A stretch of DNA of 64,000 nucleotides, from positions 23,181,527-23,245,526 of the forward strand of contig NC_088655.1 of the NCBI RefSeq assembly GCF_964019385.1, read 5' to 3'. Under the pieces are notes generated by a model. That model had not been told where the DNA came from. It made no database searches and saw only the letters and a list, made by a program, of their open reading frames with translations. Of this stretch, positions 10,688-21,765 are shown in pieces. The first letter of the stretch is position 1; each line of letters opens with the position of its first letter. A program made the translations under genes and the position numbers. The stretch comes from Sycon ciliatum (taxonomy: Eukaryota; Porifera; Calcarea; Leucosolenida; Sycettidae).

Positions 10688-11755
10688 TCAATTGAGCCAC
10701 CATCAGTGCATTGTGCTGTCTTGAAAACTTGTAACTAAAGACCACCGTGACTAGCGACCAGCCTGGTACTACAGACTACTTTGCCAGGCACAGACTGTTT
10801 CACATTAAATTATGGTTGTGCGATGCAAACCTCTCACTAACGACCGCCTGCCACTAAAGACCACTTTCTCTGGCCCCAAGGGGTGGTCGCTAGTCACAAG
10901 GTTTACTGTACTTGAAATGCACGAGAGTGACCACCATTGGTCCCCCAGGAGTATGTTCAACTGACTTCTATGTCTACCCATTACACAGAAGTCAGGATTC
11001 TGCATAGCTCGTTAGGGCTTGAAAGTGCTACGTCACAGCATAGCAACAATTTCAAAAATTCTAAAACTGGATCCACTTGGATCCAGTTTTTGTATGGATC
11101 CAAGCACATTTCAAGCGGTCTTACCCACAGCATGGTGATGTAGCCAGTGAAACTGACTGATTTGGCTACTGGGGGCGGGGTTACAACTGGTGGCGAAATA
11201 AAAGTCACACCTGCATGCGACATGAGTGGGCTGCTATGCACCCACATACTTAGGCAATAGCAAAGTCACACCTTAGTGGATCCAAAAATAGAAATCTGAT
11301 GTCAACTTACTACTCCCTGGCCGTTTTGACGTCATCACTTTCAAGCCCTATAGCTCACAACAGCAAACAGTGCAAGGCCACAGTGGAAACCATGTACACA
11401 AAGCAAGTGTAGGTGCACACTTGTAGCGGTAATTTCCATACTGTCAGTACCGTGTCATGACATGGGATATTTTGTAATCCTTGTTCTTCCGAGCAGGAAC
11501 CAGACCCAGCTCGTCTACTCGAATCGCCAATGAGCCATGATGCAGATCGCGAGCGCCAGTCACTTGGCAGCCATTCACTCTATGGCTTTGAAAAATCTTC
11601 CTACGGATAGCCTGGACTTTTCTGTAATTAAAACCTAGATATTTTAGATGTTTGCATTTGGCCAGAAATTGACTAGGTTACGATAGTTTTAAAATGAAGC
11701 AAATAAAGTGATTGATTTTCATAAAGTGCGACTGTGAAAGGGTTATCAGCTTCTT
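10688..11755. repeat. Intron tandem duplication, second copy
   Basis: The tract from aattgagccaccatcag at 9611 recurs at 10688 and repeats the family A element (about 10725-10911) and its right flank. Both copies lie in the intron 9478-11839 of unit 1. Units 2 and 3 have one flank copy and no element. Confidence 0.7.
11013..11350. mobile_element. TIR element nested in the intron duplication
   Basis: Ends TAGGGCTTGAAAGTG and complement, 338 bases, inserted at a TA-like site that is intact in the first duplicate (near 10270). It therefore postdates the duplication at 10688. It contains a ggatcc-rich palindrome near 11070-11102. Confidence 0.72.
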
Positions 11756-11839
11756 CCGACTCTTTCCGAAGGTGTTACTGTACTTGAGAAATCCTTACCC
11801 ATGTTGTCTATCACTTGCTGTATTTCTACATACAACCAG

Positions 11840-11980
11840 GAGTATATTCCAGTGGCATGCCTTGGCGTCGGGCAACACTACATCTAGCAGCAGCAAGGCG
11901 TTCAGACAATGGTACTTACACGTGTACAGCAATGACACCAGCTGGAAACGCAACTCAGGACACATCCGTTACTGTTTACG
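11840..11980 (+). CDS. Unit 1 exon 13: Ig second half
   Basis: Acceptor aaccag, donor gtcagt, phase 1 both ends. LHLAAARRSDNGTYTCTAMT carries the F-strand Cys. Completes exon 12. Residues WRRA differ from WSQA in units 2 and 3. Confidence 0.8.
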
Positions 11981-12159
11981 GTCAGTAGAATGTGTAAATT
12001 ACCAGTGTGTTTACTGGATATAATCCTGACCAATTGCTACACTGTATTGATCTGATCCTGTGCCAAGTACAAGACAAATTGCGACAAATCAGGTCGACAA
12101 TTACTGATCACCAGCCCTCGGAAAGTGTGGAACCGATTTGATGCATGTGATTAAAGAAT

Positions 12160-14537
12160 AATATAACAATAAGAAAAGGTCGCATATTGCCCGCATAAAC
12201 AAATCATATGGGGTCATGCATCTGTCAATGATCGTTAACCCGAGTTGCTTGTTGGTAGCGAGGTTGAGGAATTCCTGAATAGGCACATTCAGAGGCTTAA
12301 CGAGAGAGCTTGGAAGCTCAGGGCCCTGCGCTATGTTTTGTTGCCTAGCTCCTCGTGCATGTTGTTAGAACTGATGGAAATGCTTTTTCCTTTGATTAGC
12401 TACATCATTGTATTGCAAAAACGTTTCAATGAGATACTGAAGTAAAGTCTTCTGCATAGCTATGGGACCGGCGCTGACTCTGCCGATCACAGGCGTTCTG
12501 GACTCGACGGGATGTCTGTCCTGACGTTTCCTGGGACCGGCGCTGACTCTGCCGATCACGGGAGTTTATCTTCTTCTTCTTATTATACTGACGGCAACTA
12601 ACATCCATTCTGATTGCATTTACTCGTCTCCCTACTTCGTATTTCTTTCCAGAAAATCTCCCCATACAGCAGGGAGTCGTTTACATAATATGACTCCCTG
12701 CTATACATCTACATGACTGTATAAACGTTATAATTATTATGCTATCCGCCTACATGCGATTCCCGGGCTGGTCGACAGGCGGCCCAGCCAGCCTGCTAGT
12801 GGGATCTCGGCCTCGCACACAAATCCACACAAAATGTTACTGGACTGAATGCATTCCCCCGATACACTTCGCATATATACTCATTCTCTTGTTGGTACCG
12901 TACTCTTGATGGTACGGGACAGGTACGGGATAGCGACAGGCATGTCTATGGCACAAACAAACAAAAATATTGTGGCCAGCTGTCTTTGCTGGTACGGTAC
13001 AGTACGGGACAGATACGGGATAGCGCCAGGCGTGACACAAACAAACAAACACACAAACACACAAATACCAAACGAGAGAGCTTGGAAGCTCAGGGCCCTA
13101 CGCTATGCTTTGTTACTTAGCTCATCGTGCATGTTGTGGGAACTGATGGAAATGTTTCCTGGGAAGACGCTGACTCTGCCGAGCACGCGCGTTCTGGAGT
13201 CGACGGGACCACTCTGCCGACGTTTCCTGTGACCGGCGCTGACTCGCCCGTTCACGCCTATTTTGGAGACGACGGGATCTCTCTTCCAAAGTATGTTTTG
13301 CTGACGCATCCTATCACCTATTCGGCAACTAACATCCATTCTAATTTCATTTCCTCCTGGTCTCCCTATTTCTTTCCAGAAAGTCTCTCTATACATCAGG
13401 GAGTCGTACTGTATTGGCAGCTGCCCTAACGGGTCACGCCGCCCACCACCCAAGCATGGGTATGATGAGGGACAGTGGCAACAGAAACAAAAAAAACAGC
13501 AAGCAGGTAGAGAAAGCAAGAGAAAGACGGCGATAGTAGTACATCTGGTGTGCGACGTATAGAAAAGAGAGTTGACAAGAGATGCGCACAAAATAGGAAA
13601 CAATAATTATTTTTGCAGTTCCGAAACAATCAACCAGGTGATGGAGTGTGGGCACCCGAAGTCCCACCTGGACTCCACTGGAAGAACATCCCACGCAGGG
13701 ATATCAGCGATAGGCCAAGCGTTGAAAAACAGCCATGAGGACACATCGTCTAGAAGTCCACCGCGCTCGAACTGAAATTGCAGGTTCAAACAATTTCCCA
13801 CGCGGCGTCAGGCAGCGTAACTCTTCTCCCTGCATCACCATTCATCTCCAGCAACCGTCTCCACTCACAGCTCATGCCTCTGCCACCACTGTACTCCTCC
13901 GAGCTTCGCAGTTTGAAACCATTCGGGGGTCAGCTACACCACCGCGAATGGAGAGACGAGGACGACAACGGTCGTGACTGAAAAGACACTGCCTTGGCGA
14001 CCACGTCGCGGAACCCTCGCCCCAGCAAATTCAGAAATACGCCAGGGGCAACTCTGGTGGACTCAGAGCCACCCCCTTGGCAAGACTAGTAAGAGGAACG
14101 ACTGAAAACTCAGATAAAACGGAGCTACAAAAAGTGCAACCGTCCCCTTCAAGCACAGTTGCAACACACAGGGAGTCGTATACATGTACATAATATTGTG
14201 GCCAGCTGTTTGTAGCCAGCTGTGTTTGATGGTACGGCACGGTACGGGACAGATACGGGAGCCAGCAAATGGCCAGCTGTGCGATACGGTACGGGACAGA
14301 TACGGGATAGCGCCAGGCGTGACACAAACAAACAAACAAACACCAAATTAAAGCTGTGTGGACCCTGGCTAGCGCCAGACGTTACTGAAGTAACGTCTTC
14401 TGCATAGCTACGGGAATTAAAGCTGTGTGGACCCTGGCTAGCGCCAGACGTTACTGAAGTAACGTCTTCTGCATAGCTACGGGAATTAAGGTCTTCTTTG
14501 AAGTTGGCAACCAATCTCTTGTAGGGCCGTCCACTTA
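12160..14537. mobile_element. 2.38-kb composite insertion, unit 1 only
   Basis: Flanked by a 10-base target duplication attaaagaat (12150-12159, 14538-14547); units 2 and 3 have the short uninterrupted intron. No long ORF or terminal inverted repeat. Inner modules recur: a 85-base tract starting aacgagagagcttggaagct (12299 and 13070), ggcgctgactctgccg blocks (12470-12560, 13165-13245), tacgggacagatacggga blocks (12898, 12990, 14231-14325) and a palindrome with agggagtcgt (12664-12706). It looks like a non-autonomous element that trapped or amplified repeats. Class unknown. Confidence 0.65.
14346..14487. repeat. Tandem pair of about 70 bases
   Basis: The tract beginning attaaagctgtgtggaccct occurs twice in a row (about 14346-14415 and 14416-14487) at the right end of the composite insertion. 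Confidence 0.85.
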
Positions 14538-14597
14538 ATTAAAGAATGCTGGACGCTAATGTTGCTTGTGGTGTTTCTGGTTTCATTTTTGTTACAG

Positions 14598-14712
14598 AGA
14601 TACCTGATTCTCCCCGGCCGGCTATAGTGGTGCGGAATATACCCTACAGCATCACTATTGAATGGACAGAGCCACAAGGCAATAATGCTCCCATTTTAAG
14701 CTACAGGATTGA
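14598..14712 (+). CDS. Unit 1 exon 14: FN3-1 first half
   Basis: Acceptor gttacag in phase 1, donor gtaagt in phase 2. IPDSPRPA and ITIEWTEPQGNNAPILSYRI show the FN3 strand A-B-C pattern: Pro-rich start, Trp, Pro-x-x-Tyr. Five residues differ from unit 2, where PYSIT becomes PYNIT and gains a glycosylation site. Confidence 0.83.
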
Positions 14713-15064
14713 GTAAGTTGAAAAACACTGATTTACGCGTTGTGAATGTAGCAAGTACTCCGATTCTGGGCTACATAGTCTGAAAGTGCATGCTCTGGGC
14801 CTATCTGAACAGACCAAAATACAGAACAGACCGAATCAGAAACTGTCTTGTCAACATTGTCATTGAGCGAAGTTTTTCTTTTTCTGCAATCGTCCATCAT
14901 ATGCAGGACATGTGCATAGCACATTTTATTCCCGGGTATTCAGTACAGATTGAGAAGTGAAAGTCGACTACTATGGAAACTTCAATTAATAATATTATTT
15001 CAATTTTTCTCACAATCCAAGGCCTCCTAGTTGATCCTTCAGTACTGTTTTTTTTGATATACAG

Positions 15065-15246
15065 GATAACGTCTTTGGACTGTCAAGGAAACAAGGTGGA
15101 AATGTTTCACAACACATCTGCTGGAGTGCGGTTGGCAACATTCAGTGTGTTGCCAAATCGGCAGTACGAGTTCCGTGTCCAAGCCAGCAATAGAATTGGA
15201 ACAGGGAGCTTCAGCCCCCAGTTGTCTGTTCACTCACATGAAATTG
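15065..15246 (+). CDS. Unit 1 exon 15: FN3-1 second half
   Basis: Acceptor tatacag in phase 2, donor gtaagg in phase 1. LPNRQYEFRVQASNRIGTGS is the classic FN3 strand F motif (Tyr-x-F-x-V-x-A-x-N-x-x-G). Completes exon 14. Confidence 0.87.
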
Positions 15247-15427
15247 GTAAGGACCTGTGTGATTTGCTTGCAAAGAAAACATCTACAGGTTTTAAGGAGC
15301 TCACAATGTATTCCATTTTTCCTTCTCCATGTACATCAAACTTCCCGGTGTTTGCGATGACGAGAATTGAAACCAATTCTAGTATATGAACCCATGAATT
15401 GCAATCGATGGTCCTGATGTGTGCATA

Positions 15428-15818
15428 CCGTAAAGTCGCGGATAAAAGCCGGGTTTGCATACAAGCGCATCGCGGATAGAAGCCTGGAAATCAAACGGGT
15501 CAAATGCATATCAGCCTGTCACGCGTAGAAGCCTGGCTTCTATGCAAGCGCGGATCGGGTAGGTCAAGAGTGCATACGCTATGTACAGTGCATAGTAAAA
15601 CTGCCGTCATACCGGTAGTCAGTGGTAGATCCACGCGTGTCGCTCGTAGAAGCCTGGCTTCTATGCAAGCCCGGATCGGCCGACGTGCATACAAGCCTAG
15701 CAAAAATACCAGTGGTGCATATAAGCATGGTTTGCATACAAGCCTAGTTTGCATTGAAGCCTGATGCAGAAAGCGGCTTATGTGCTTATACGCCCGGCTT
15801 TTATCCGCGACTTTACTG
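15428..15818. mobile_element. TIR element family B
   Basis: Ends ccgtaaagtcgcggataaaa and complement, flanked by TA. Internal repeats of gaagcctggcttctatgcaa. Present at the same site in units 2 and 3 (38511-38880, 60300-60669), so it predates the duplications. Lies in the intron 15247-15995. Confidence 0.8.
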
Positions 15819-15995
15819 TAAACCCAGTGCAGAGGAATGAATTACTAGTGATTAAATAATTATGAAGTCAGCGGATTACTAGTATGTTGGACACCTACTC
15901 AACACAGGGTGGAGTTCGGTATCAACATTGCAATGGCATTCAAAAATGACAAATGAAGAAGATTTTTGGTGATTGTTTTCCTTGACCCTTTGCAG

Positions 15996-16132
15996 AACCA
16001 CTGCCTGCCCCAGCCAGTGTCAAGGTAGAAGTGATCAGCTTTGAGTCTGTCAACATCTCCTGGTCAGACATCAACTGTACAGAGCAAACAGCACAGACGC
16101 AGGGATACCGTGTGTTGTACAAGGACCTATTG
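15996..16132 (+). CDS. Unit 1 exon 16: FN3-2 first half, invariant
   Basis: Acceptor ttgcag in phase 1, donor ttg/gtatgt in phase 0. EPLPAPASVKVEVI, VNISW and GYRVLYKD fit FN3 strands A-C. All 137 bases appear identical in the three units although flanking introns differ. Confidence 0.83.
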
Positions 16133-16770
16133 GTATGTAGGAGCAGCCCGGCTGGAAATCTACTCTAGCTGCCAGTGGAGTACATCATTGACCATATACG
16201 TTTTCATGCATTCAAGCCCCTGAAGCCGCTGAGTGTCAACATAGTATTGGCAAGGCAATATTGCAGGACAGCAAGCAAAACCTGACATGTAGTGTTGTAA
16301 TTGATGATTGTTGCGTGCCTTCCACCAATAGCTTATAATCAACAGTGTGGAGAGTTTTGCTGCACGAAGTATGCTTATTGATGCAGATACTGAAAACCTG
16401 GAAACCTTTGCAATCCAGAATCCTTTGCAGTTTTTGCGATAGGTGTGAAATTGCCAAATTGAAGCAGGCACAAAATGTAGAGCTGTGGAAAAAAACTGAG
16501 GAAATTGACTCCGATCGCAAACATTTCCAGATGCAAATTTGTCTGTGCTCGAAGATCGCAAACAGAAACCGACACAAAGGTTTTAGGGTTTACGGTAGTA
16601 GGTGAAAAGGTCTGGTGAAGAGTCTTAGCAATCCCATATAGATAATAGATTTGATAGAGGGTAGGGCATCTGCCACAGGATTTACTGGGTGCTAGCTGGG
16701 TGCTAGCAGCCGTCATGAGTTCCCTTGGGAACGTGTATGATATTATCCTTTTTCCATCTTGTTTCTACAG

Positions 16771-16930
16771 GCATCCAACTTTTCATCTGTGGAAGTGTCA
16801 AACCAAAGCCTTTCATATGTGCTGTCAGGCTTGGACGCACTAACGTTCTACACATTCCAAGTGTGTGTGCTCTCGACTACAATGTGCAGTGCTGACAGTG
16901 ATCCGGTTCAGGCGAGAACCTTGGCTATAG
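16771..16930 (+). CDS. Unit 1 exon 17: FN3-2 second half
   Basis: Acceptor ctacag in phase 0, donor gtcagt in phase 1. YVLSGLDALTFYTFQVCVL is the FN3 strand E-F region with the Leu-x-x-Tyr-type core. Cys in FQVCVL and TMCSAD, with one in exon 16 (DINCTE), suggest an unusual disulfide-bearing FN3. Confidence 0.84.
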
Positions 16931-17276
16931 GTCAGTCGTATGTGTCTCAATGTCCCATTCCGACATAGCAAGCTCAATGTCTAATGTTTCTCTCTGTTGG
17001 GCTCTTAATGCTCGACCCACACCCCATTATAGAAGTTACAGGATCATAAAAAATTAAAAAATAGCTTGCCGCATATCTCTATTCTGTTTCAACTTGTGCT
17101 GCATAGCACCTTTGCATTGAATACATTTTCTGGACAACCAAGTAGTTCAACATTTTCACATCTCATCAGTGGAGCTCGGACCTACCGGTTGAAGCAGCGA
17201 ACAATACACTTGTTATTAATGCCTCAAAGCTCAAAGTCAGAGTGCTCTAACTAACTACTTTTCCTTTGTTCCTCAG

Positions 17277-17413
17277 GCAACCGCTCTCCACCTGAAGCAC
17301 ATGCACCCAACAATGCAGTAACTGGAGTGGAAAATGAAGCAGTGGAACTGTTTGTGAATCTCACAGATGCCGGCATAGCCCCGTTACCCAGTTCCAACAT
17401 TACTTGGGTGAAG
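17277..17413 (+). CDS. Unit 1 exon 18: Cys-less Ig first half
   Basis: Acceptor cctcag in phase 1, donor aag/gtaaga in phase 0. EAVELFVNLTDAGIAPLPSS then NITWVK mirrors exon 6: Trp after a glycosylation site, no strand B Cys. Confidence 0.82.
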
Positions 17414-17690
17414 GTAAGAACTCAGCGTGCAATGAAGACCACACGTGCATGATCCCTTGATTTTCAGATATCCGTCTCTTTTCACTACGGGGAAGTGACT
17501 AACCGGAATAAGATCATGGGACGAGCATCTGTGGGATCATTAATTTTGTACTCTTGTCAGCAATGTTTAGTCTTGTCAGCAATGTTCATTCTTGTCATCA
17601 ATGTGTGAATGCTGGGGAATAAATCCTCTGGGCTATGAGGTCCTGAGTATCCTATTTACCTTGTTTTTACCCATTGTGCTTTTGTTCCAG

Positions 17691-17853
17691 GTTGTGAATG
17701 CTACATTTGAGGCAGCAGTCAACGCCAGCATCTCCTCAGATGGCCTGACACTGAGCATACATAGGATGCACTACACGGATGCTGGAATGTACATAGTCTA
17801 TCTGAGACACTCAGCAGCCGTACTCGAAATTAACTATACTGTACTCTATGAAG
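17691..17853 (+). CDS. Unit 1 exon 19: Cys-less Ig second half
   Basis: Acceptor ttccag in phase 0, donor gtgagc in phase 1. LTLSIHRMHYTDAGMYIVYL lacks the F-strand Cys and matches exon 7 closely. Completes exon 18. Confidence 0.83.
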
Positions 17854-17869
17854 GTGAGCAAGCATAGTA

Positions 17870-18046
17870 TAATAAAACCTGGTGTAAGCGAACTCTGGGT
17901 TTAGCGACCACCTACTCTTAACAACCATTCTTCCATGCACCGACAGTTCTACACAGACACTGTGGGACCTGGTTCAAAAGACCACCTGGCTTCAACGACT
18001 GCTTTTGCTTGCACTTTGGGGTGGTCGCTTAAACCACGTTTTACTG
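17870..18046. mobile_element. TIR element family A2, unit 1
   Basis: Ends taaaacctggtgtaagcga and ggtcgcttaaaccacg near a TA, about 177 bases, just after exon 19. At the same intron position units 2 and 3 carry a different, family A element. Confidence 0.6.
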
Positions 18047-18782
18047 TAGTATATATCTTGTAGTGGTTTAGGCTATAGGTTTCTTCGACTATATCACTGC
18101 CTCTTTGAAACTCGGGTATAGGGTACTGCCTATGAGTATTAACATGCGTGTAAGGCTGATGTGTCTGGTGCACAAAGGTTGCAAACACTATGCAGGCTGT
18201 AGTAAGTTATATAGCACCCCTTGTATGATGTTGGAACCACCAAAATTCGTTAATAGCAGAAACATGGAAGACAGTGGCACTTAGGTCGGACCTAAAGTCT
18301 TCGTTTTCATTCTTCCTTTCTCAGTCCTTACACTGCTCGTCTTAGCTCTCAGGGAAAAGGTTAACTTCCATTGTCAGTGTTGGGTATTACCACGTGTAGT
18401 ACTGTAGTGTCTTGTATGAAAAAGCCAATGTCATATAGAAGCCTGGTTTGAATACAAGCCTGATTTCAAGATGCATGTACACTTTTGGCAAATAAACCTG
18501 GTTTGTGTAGACACACGTAGAACTATCTTGTTTGAATAGAAGCCTAACTCTGACATCTGCTTCTACAGGAATAGGTCTGGCGCTAACCTATTGAGGGCTA
18601 CAGGGCCTTTCATCTGAGGCTCTGAAGAAAATGCTAAAACTGGTGCCAATGTAAAGCTCCACAACTGCATAGTCTAGGCAACTAGGTTGTTGAACTCTTG
18701 TGAAATGTTGTTAATACATGACACTATGGTATGCTAATGTAGAATTCGTTTGTTTTGTTGGATTTTAATAATATATTACCAG

Positions 18783-19094
18783 AACCGGCTCAAATACTCC
18801 GTGGACCTGAACTTACCAATACTAACGAAGGGAGTAATGTTACGCTGGAGTGTGTTGCTCGCGGCATGCCAGCACCAGCGGTAGCATGGTATCATGAGGG
18901 GACTTTGGTCAGCAGTGATCTATACCGCACTGTCACATATGCGGATGCCGTCACTACCCGAAGGGGTACGCAGGGAGTATGGTCGGTGTTGACCTTGGAC
19001 AATGTCACCACTCTGAATGCTGGAATCTTTCGTTGCGAAGCTATCAACAAACACTTGCCGTCAGCAAGTGCCTCTGCCAGGCTCAATGTGTACA
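18783..19094 (+). CDS. Unit 1 exon 20: complete Ig
   Basis: Acceptor attaccag, donor gtgagt, phase 1 both ends. GSNVTLECVARGMPAPAVAW and LNAGIFRCEAINKHLPSAS give both Cys and Trp, with Phe for the usual F-strand Tyr. Confidence 0.87.
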
Positions 19095-19538
19095 GTGAGT
19101 ATCTTTGAAAGGAAATGCACAATACTTTTCTTATTGGCTCACATTGAAACCTCTCAACAGTCCCTGTTGTTCCTACAGATGATGCCTTCCAAACAGAACC
19201 ATTCTGATTAGATGCAGTTCAGAGCTGGGTTGCTGATAGGGTTATGACTATTAATAATTTAGTAATCTTGCTGGGTGTGTGTGCATGCTTGCATGTTTGT
19301 ACTGCCCGTGTCAAACTGTTTACAGGGTGTTAGCAGCCGTCGTGAGTTCCCCTCGGCAACATACACGATAATGTACTTTACTTGTTGCCTGATGATCGTA
19401 GTAATACGTGAAACTCAGAGTTGCGACACAGCTTCCAATCTCTCTTGTATACATGTACTTTTACTTTATCATTGAGTGCAGTGTATTTTCGTTTGAAAGG
19501 TTGCCCTCGGTGTATTTTGATATGTTATTATGCTGCAG

Positions 19539-19663
19539 TACCGCCTGAAGAGTTGGCCATACAGCCAAACACGTCGCTCACAGAAGGACAAACAGCGCAA
19601 TTTTCCTGTCAAATGTCGGGATTTGACACACCGCATGTCACATGGTACCACAACAAAACACGG
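19539..19663 (+). CDS. Unit 1 exon 21: Ig first half
   Basis: Acceptor gctgcag in phase 1, donor cgg/gtgagt in phase 0. EGQTAQFSCQMSGFDTPHVT then WYHNKTR gives Cys and Trp. Its phase 0 end can join either exon 22 or the membrane-span exon at 19809. Confidence 0.84.
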
Positions 19664-19808
19664 GTGAGTGATAAATCCTGGCCGCAGTTAAAAGCAAATT
19701 TCAGCAGACTTCAATGTTGACCTAAGTCTGCAGGCTCTCAAACTATCTGGACTGTGCATGTCTGAGGTGGGGTGGGAGGGTATAGTGGAGCATGTTGTTT
19801 TGTTTCAG

Positions 19809-19949
19809 CTTGTACTCCACTCACCCACCATCCTAGGAGCTGCATGTGTGTGTTTAATAATAGGAGCAATCATTGGGACATTGAAAAAGCAGTCCAAAAG
19901 AATTGACTCTCACACAAGCGAGACAAGAAGCACATTATGCTTACCCTAA
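19809..19949 (+). CDS. Candidate alternative last exon: membrane span and tail
   Basis: An acceptor ttgtttcag in phase 0 fits the end of exon 21. The 46 codons include PTILGAACVCLIIGAIIG followed by KKQSKR, a strong membrane span with a positive stop-transfer flank, then a 20-residue tail to a stop codon. All 141 bases plus the next few are identical in unit 2, while the intron on both sides has substitutions and indels. Against it: the join would leave the exon 21 Ig half-finished, and no AATAAA follows within the intron. It could be a chance ORF. Confidence 0.4.
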   Translation, partial: LVLHSPTILGAACVCLIIGAIIGTLKKQSKRIDSHTSETRSTLCLP

Positions 19950-20010
19950 GTACCATTTAAAAAATCATAATTATTCCGAGTTGACCAACATGTCTAAGAC
20001 GCTAAAGATA

Positions 20011-20189
20011 CCGTACTTTCCGGAGCATAAGCAGCACTGCGGTATAAGCCGCACCCAGGTTTTTTCACGAAATACAGACTTTTACCAATGTTACCTCTGT
20101 TGATTTGATCATTGTAGTGTAAGCCACACAGACGTTTTTGTCGTGACTTACTGGTGCTGAAAGTGTGGCTTATACTCCGGAGAATGCGG
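20011..20189. mobile_element. TIR element family C
   Basis: Ends ccgtactttccggagcataa and its near complement (cttatactccggagaatgcgg), TA-flanked, with inner ggtataagccgcacc. Also in unit 2 at 43085-43263. Confidence 0.75.
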
Positions 20190-20426
20190 TAGTTCTCCCT
20201 GGCCCTGAGGCCGATCAAAGATCTGGCACATGCTTGTACACTACTGATATACAGTGCTGGCAAGTGGAATTCGACCCCTGAGCGGTGTGCTCACATCTCA
20301 AAGACCCAACACGGGATAGTTAAACTACGAAATAGAGACCGCTAGAATGTGGAAGGGTCGGATTTCAGTTTCCAGCACTGTAGTACACGTAGCTGTGCTT
20401 GTCTGTTTGTGTCTAAAACTGTTCAG

Positions 20427-20604
20427 GTTGTCACCACACTGACCAATCCCAGGGTAGCACTGTCCAATGGTAGCTGGAACTTGACAATCAGCTCTGTTGT
20501 GCGCAACGATACTGGGACGTACGGCTGTGTGGCGGAGAATGGCAATGTGACGGCTGGATACGGTGGTGTCACCGCAGGTTCTCAAGCACTTCTCACAGTA
20601 CATG
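20427..20604 (+). CDS. Unit 1 exon 22: Ig second half
   Basis: Acceptor gttcag in phase 0, donor gttagt in phase 1. LTISSVVRNDTGTYGCVAEN is the E-F motif with Cys. Completes exon 21. The intron after it (20605-21308) holds nothing I recognise. Confidence 0.84.
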
Positions 20605-21308
20605 GTTAGTCCTTAGACAAGCTGCTGGTTAGTTGTTGCAAGCTGTGTATTCATCAATTCCCGAACAGTGAATGAATATAAAGACTGCAGTGGAGTCTAC
20701 AAATTCAGTCAACTACAGCTGTATTACATTTTCTAGTGTAATAATTCTACAATAACTACCTTCACTGACGAGAGTTTTATAGCTGTACGAAGGAATTCAG
20801 TACTAATGGATATGTCGCTTTGTTGATGATGTGCCTTGAAAACGTGTTGATGTCGGCTTGAGAGCGCAGTTGTGGTGTGGAGGTTGAAGAAAAAGATGTA
20901 CTATTGTTACATTTACTGTCGTTTGGACAGGTCATGTATGGCGTTGCCACCTTATATCTTGGAATATCAGATGTGTATTGCGGCTACAGTCACATAGTCT
21001 GCAACGAGCGACCACCACTTGTTGCAATCAAAAAGTAATCTCTTACGGCAAGTGGGTTGCTATTATTGTTATGAGCATTCCCACTTTGAATTGTGGCAGC
21101 AGTATGCTGGGTCCACAGCAGAAGGGTCCACACACACTGAGTGCACAGCAAGGCCAGCAACCCAATTCTCCTTTACTTCTCAACGGGTTTCAGTGCCGGC
21201 TACAGTAGATGCATTGCGCACTGCCACAAGCAGCCACAACTCGTGAAGTTTCTTTCTTTTCAGCTTTATGTGTATTTCGTGAATGTGTGGTGTTGTGTTT
21301 AAAACCAG

Positions 21309-21491
21309 TGCCTCCCAAGATAATATTGCCACAGAACGGAAATGTGTTTGTCGTCAACCAAACCGGTGATCTGGAGTTGGAGTGCGTCGTGGAGTCGTTT
21401 CCAATGGCAACCGTCACTTGCTACTTTGGCAGCAATATTGTTACTCGGACTCATGAGGGGACGATCATGACCAATGAGTCATCAGTATACA
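21309..21491 (+). CDS. Unit 1 exon 23: Ig first half, Trp replaced
   Basis: Acceptor aaccag, donor gtaagt, phase 1 both ends. GDLELECVVESFPMATVTCY has the strand B Cys, but the strand C Trp position reads Cys. Unit 2 shows the same, so the change is old. Confidence 0.82.
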
Positions 21492-21765
21492 GTAAGTATG
21501 CACTCAATGCCTGAAGTGTTAGAATTCATTTTCATCACTGGTCTCTATGCCCTGAGGAAATCTGTTTGAAAACCTTCTAAAGGATTTGTAGCTCCAAATA
21601 ATGAATGACATGGGCGACGGGGGTATGAGAGATTTGGAAGCACCTTGAGGAGATTTCGTGTTCATTGCTATATCGATGCAGGGAAAATTGTCCTTTGCGT
21701 TGCAGTACACCTCTGTTCGTGAAAGCTCAGATAACTGTTATTGCTGTCATCCTGGTTGCATACAG

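Noticed and set aside
11775-11790. actgtacttgag in unit 1 as an excision footprint of the family F element
   Set aside because: The surrounding intron differs too much between units to tell a footprint from chance.
13434-13775. ORFs in the composite insertion with a Cys/His-like string (ETINQVMECGHP) recalling the end of LINE proteins
   Set aside because: Too short and without any conserved neighbouring block.
16345-16716. ORFs of 86-133 codons in the intron between exons 16 and 17, repeated in all units
   Set aside because: No domain, poor conservation of frame between units, and no splice-compatible edges that improve the model.
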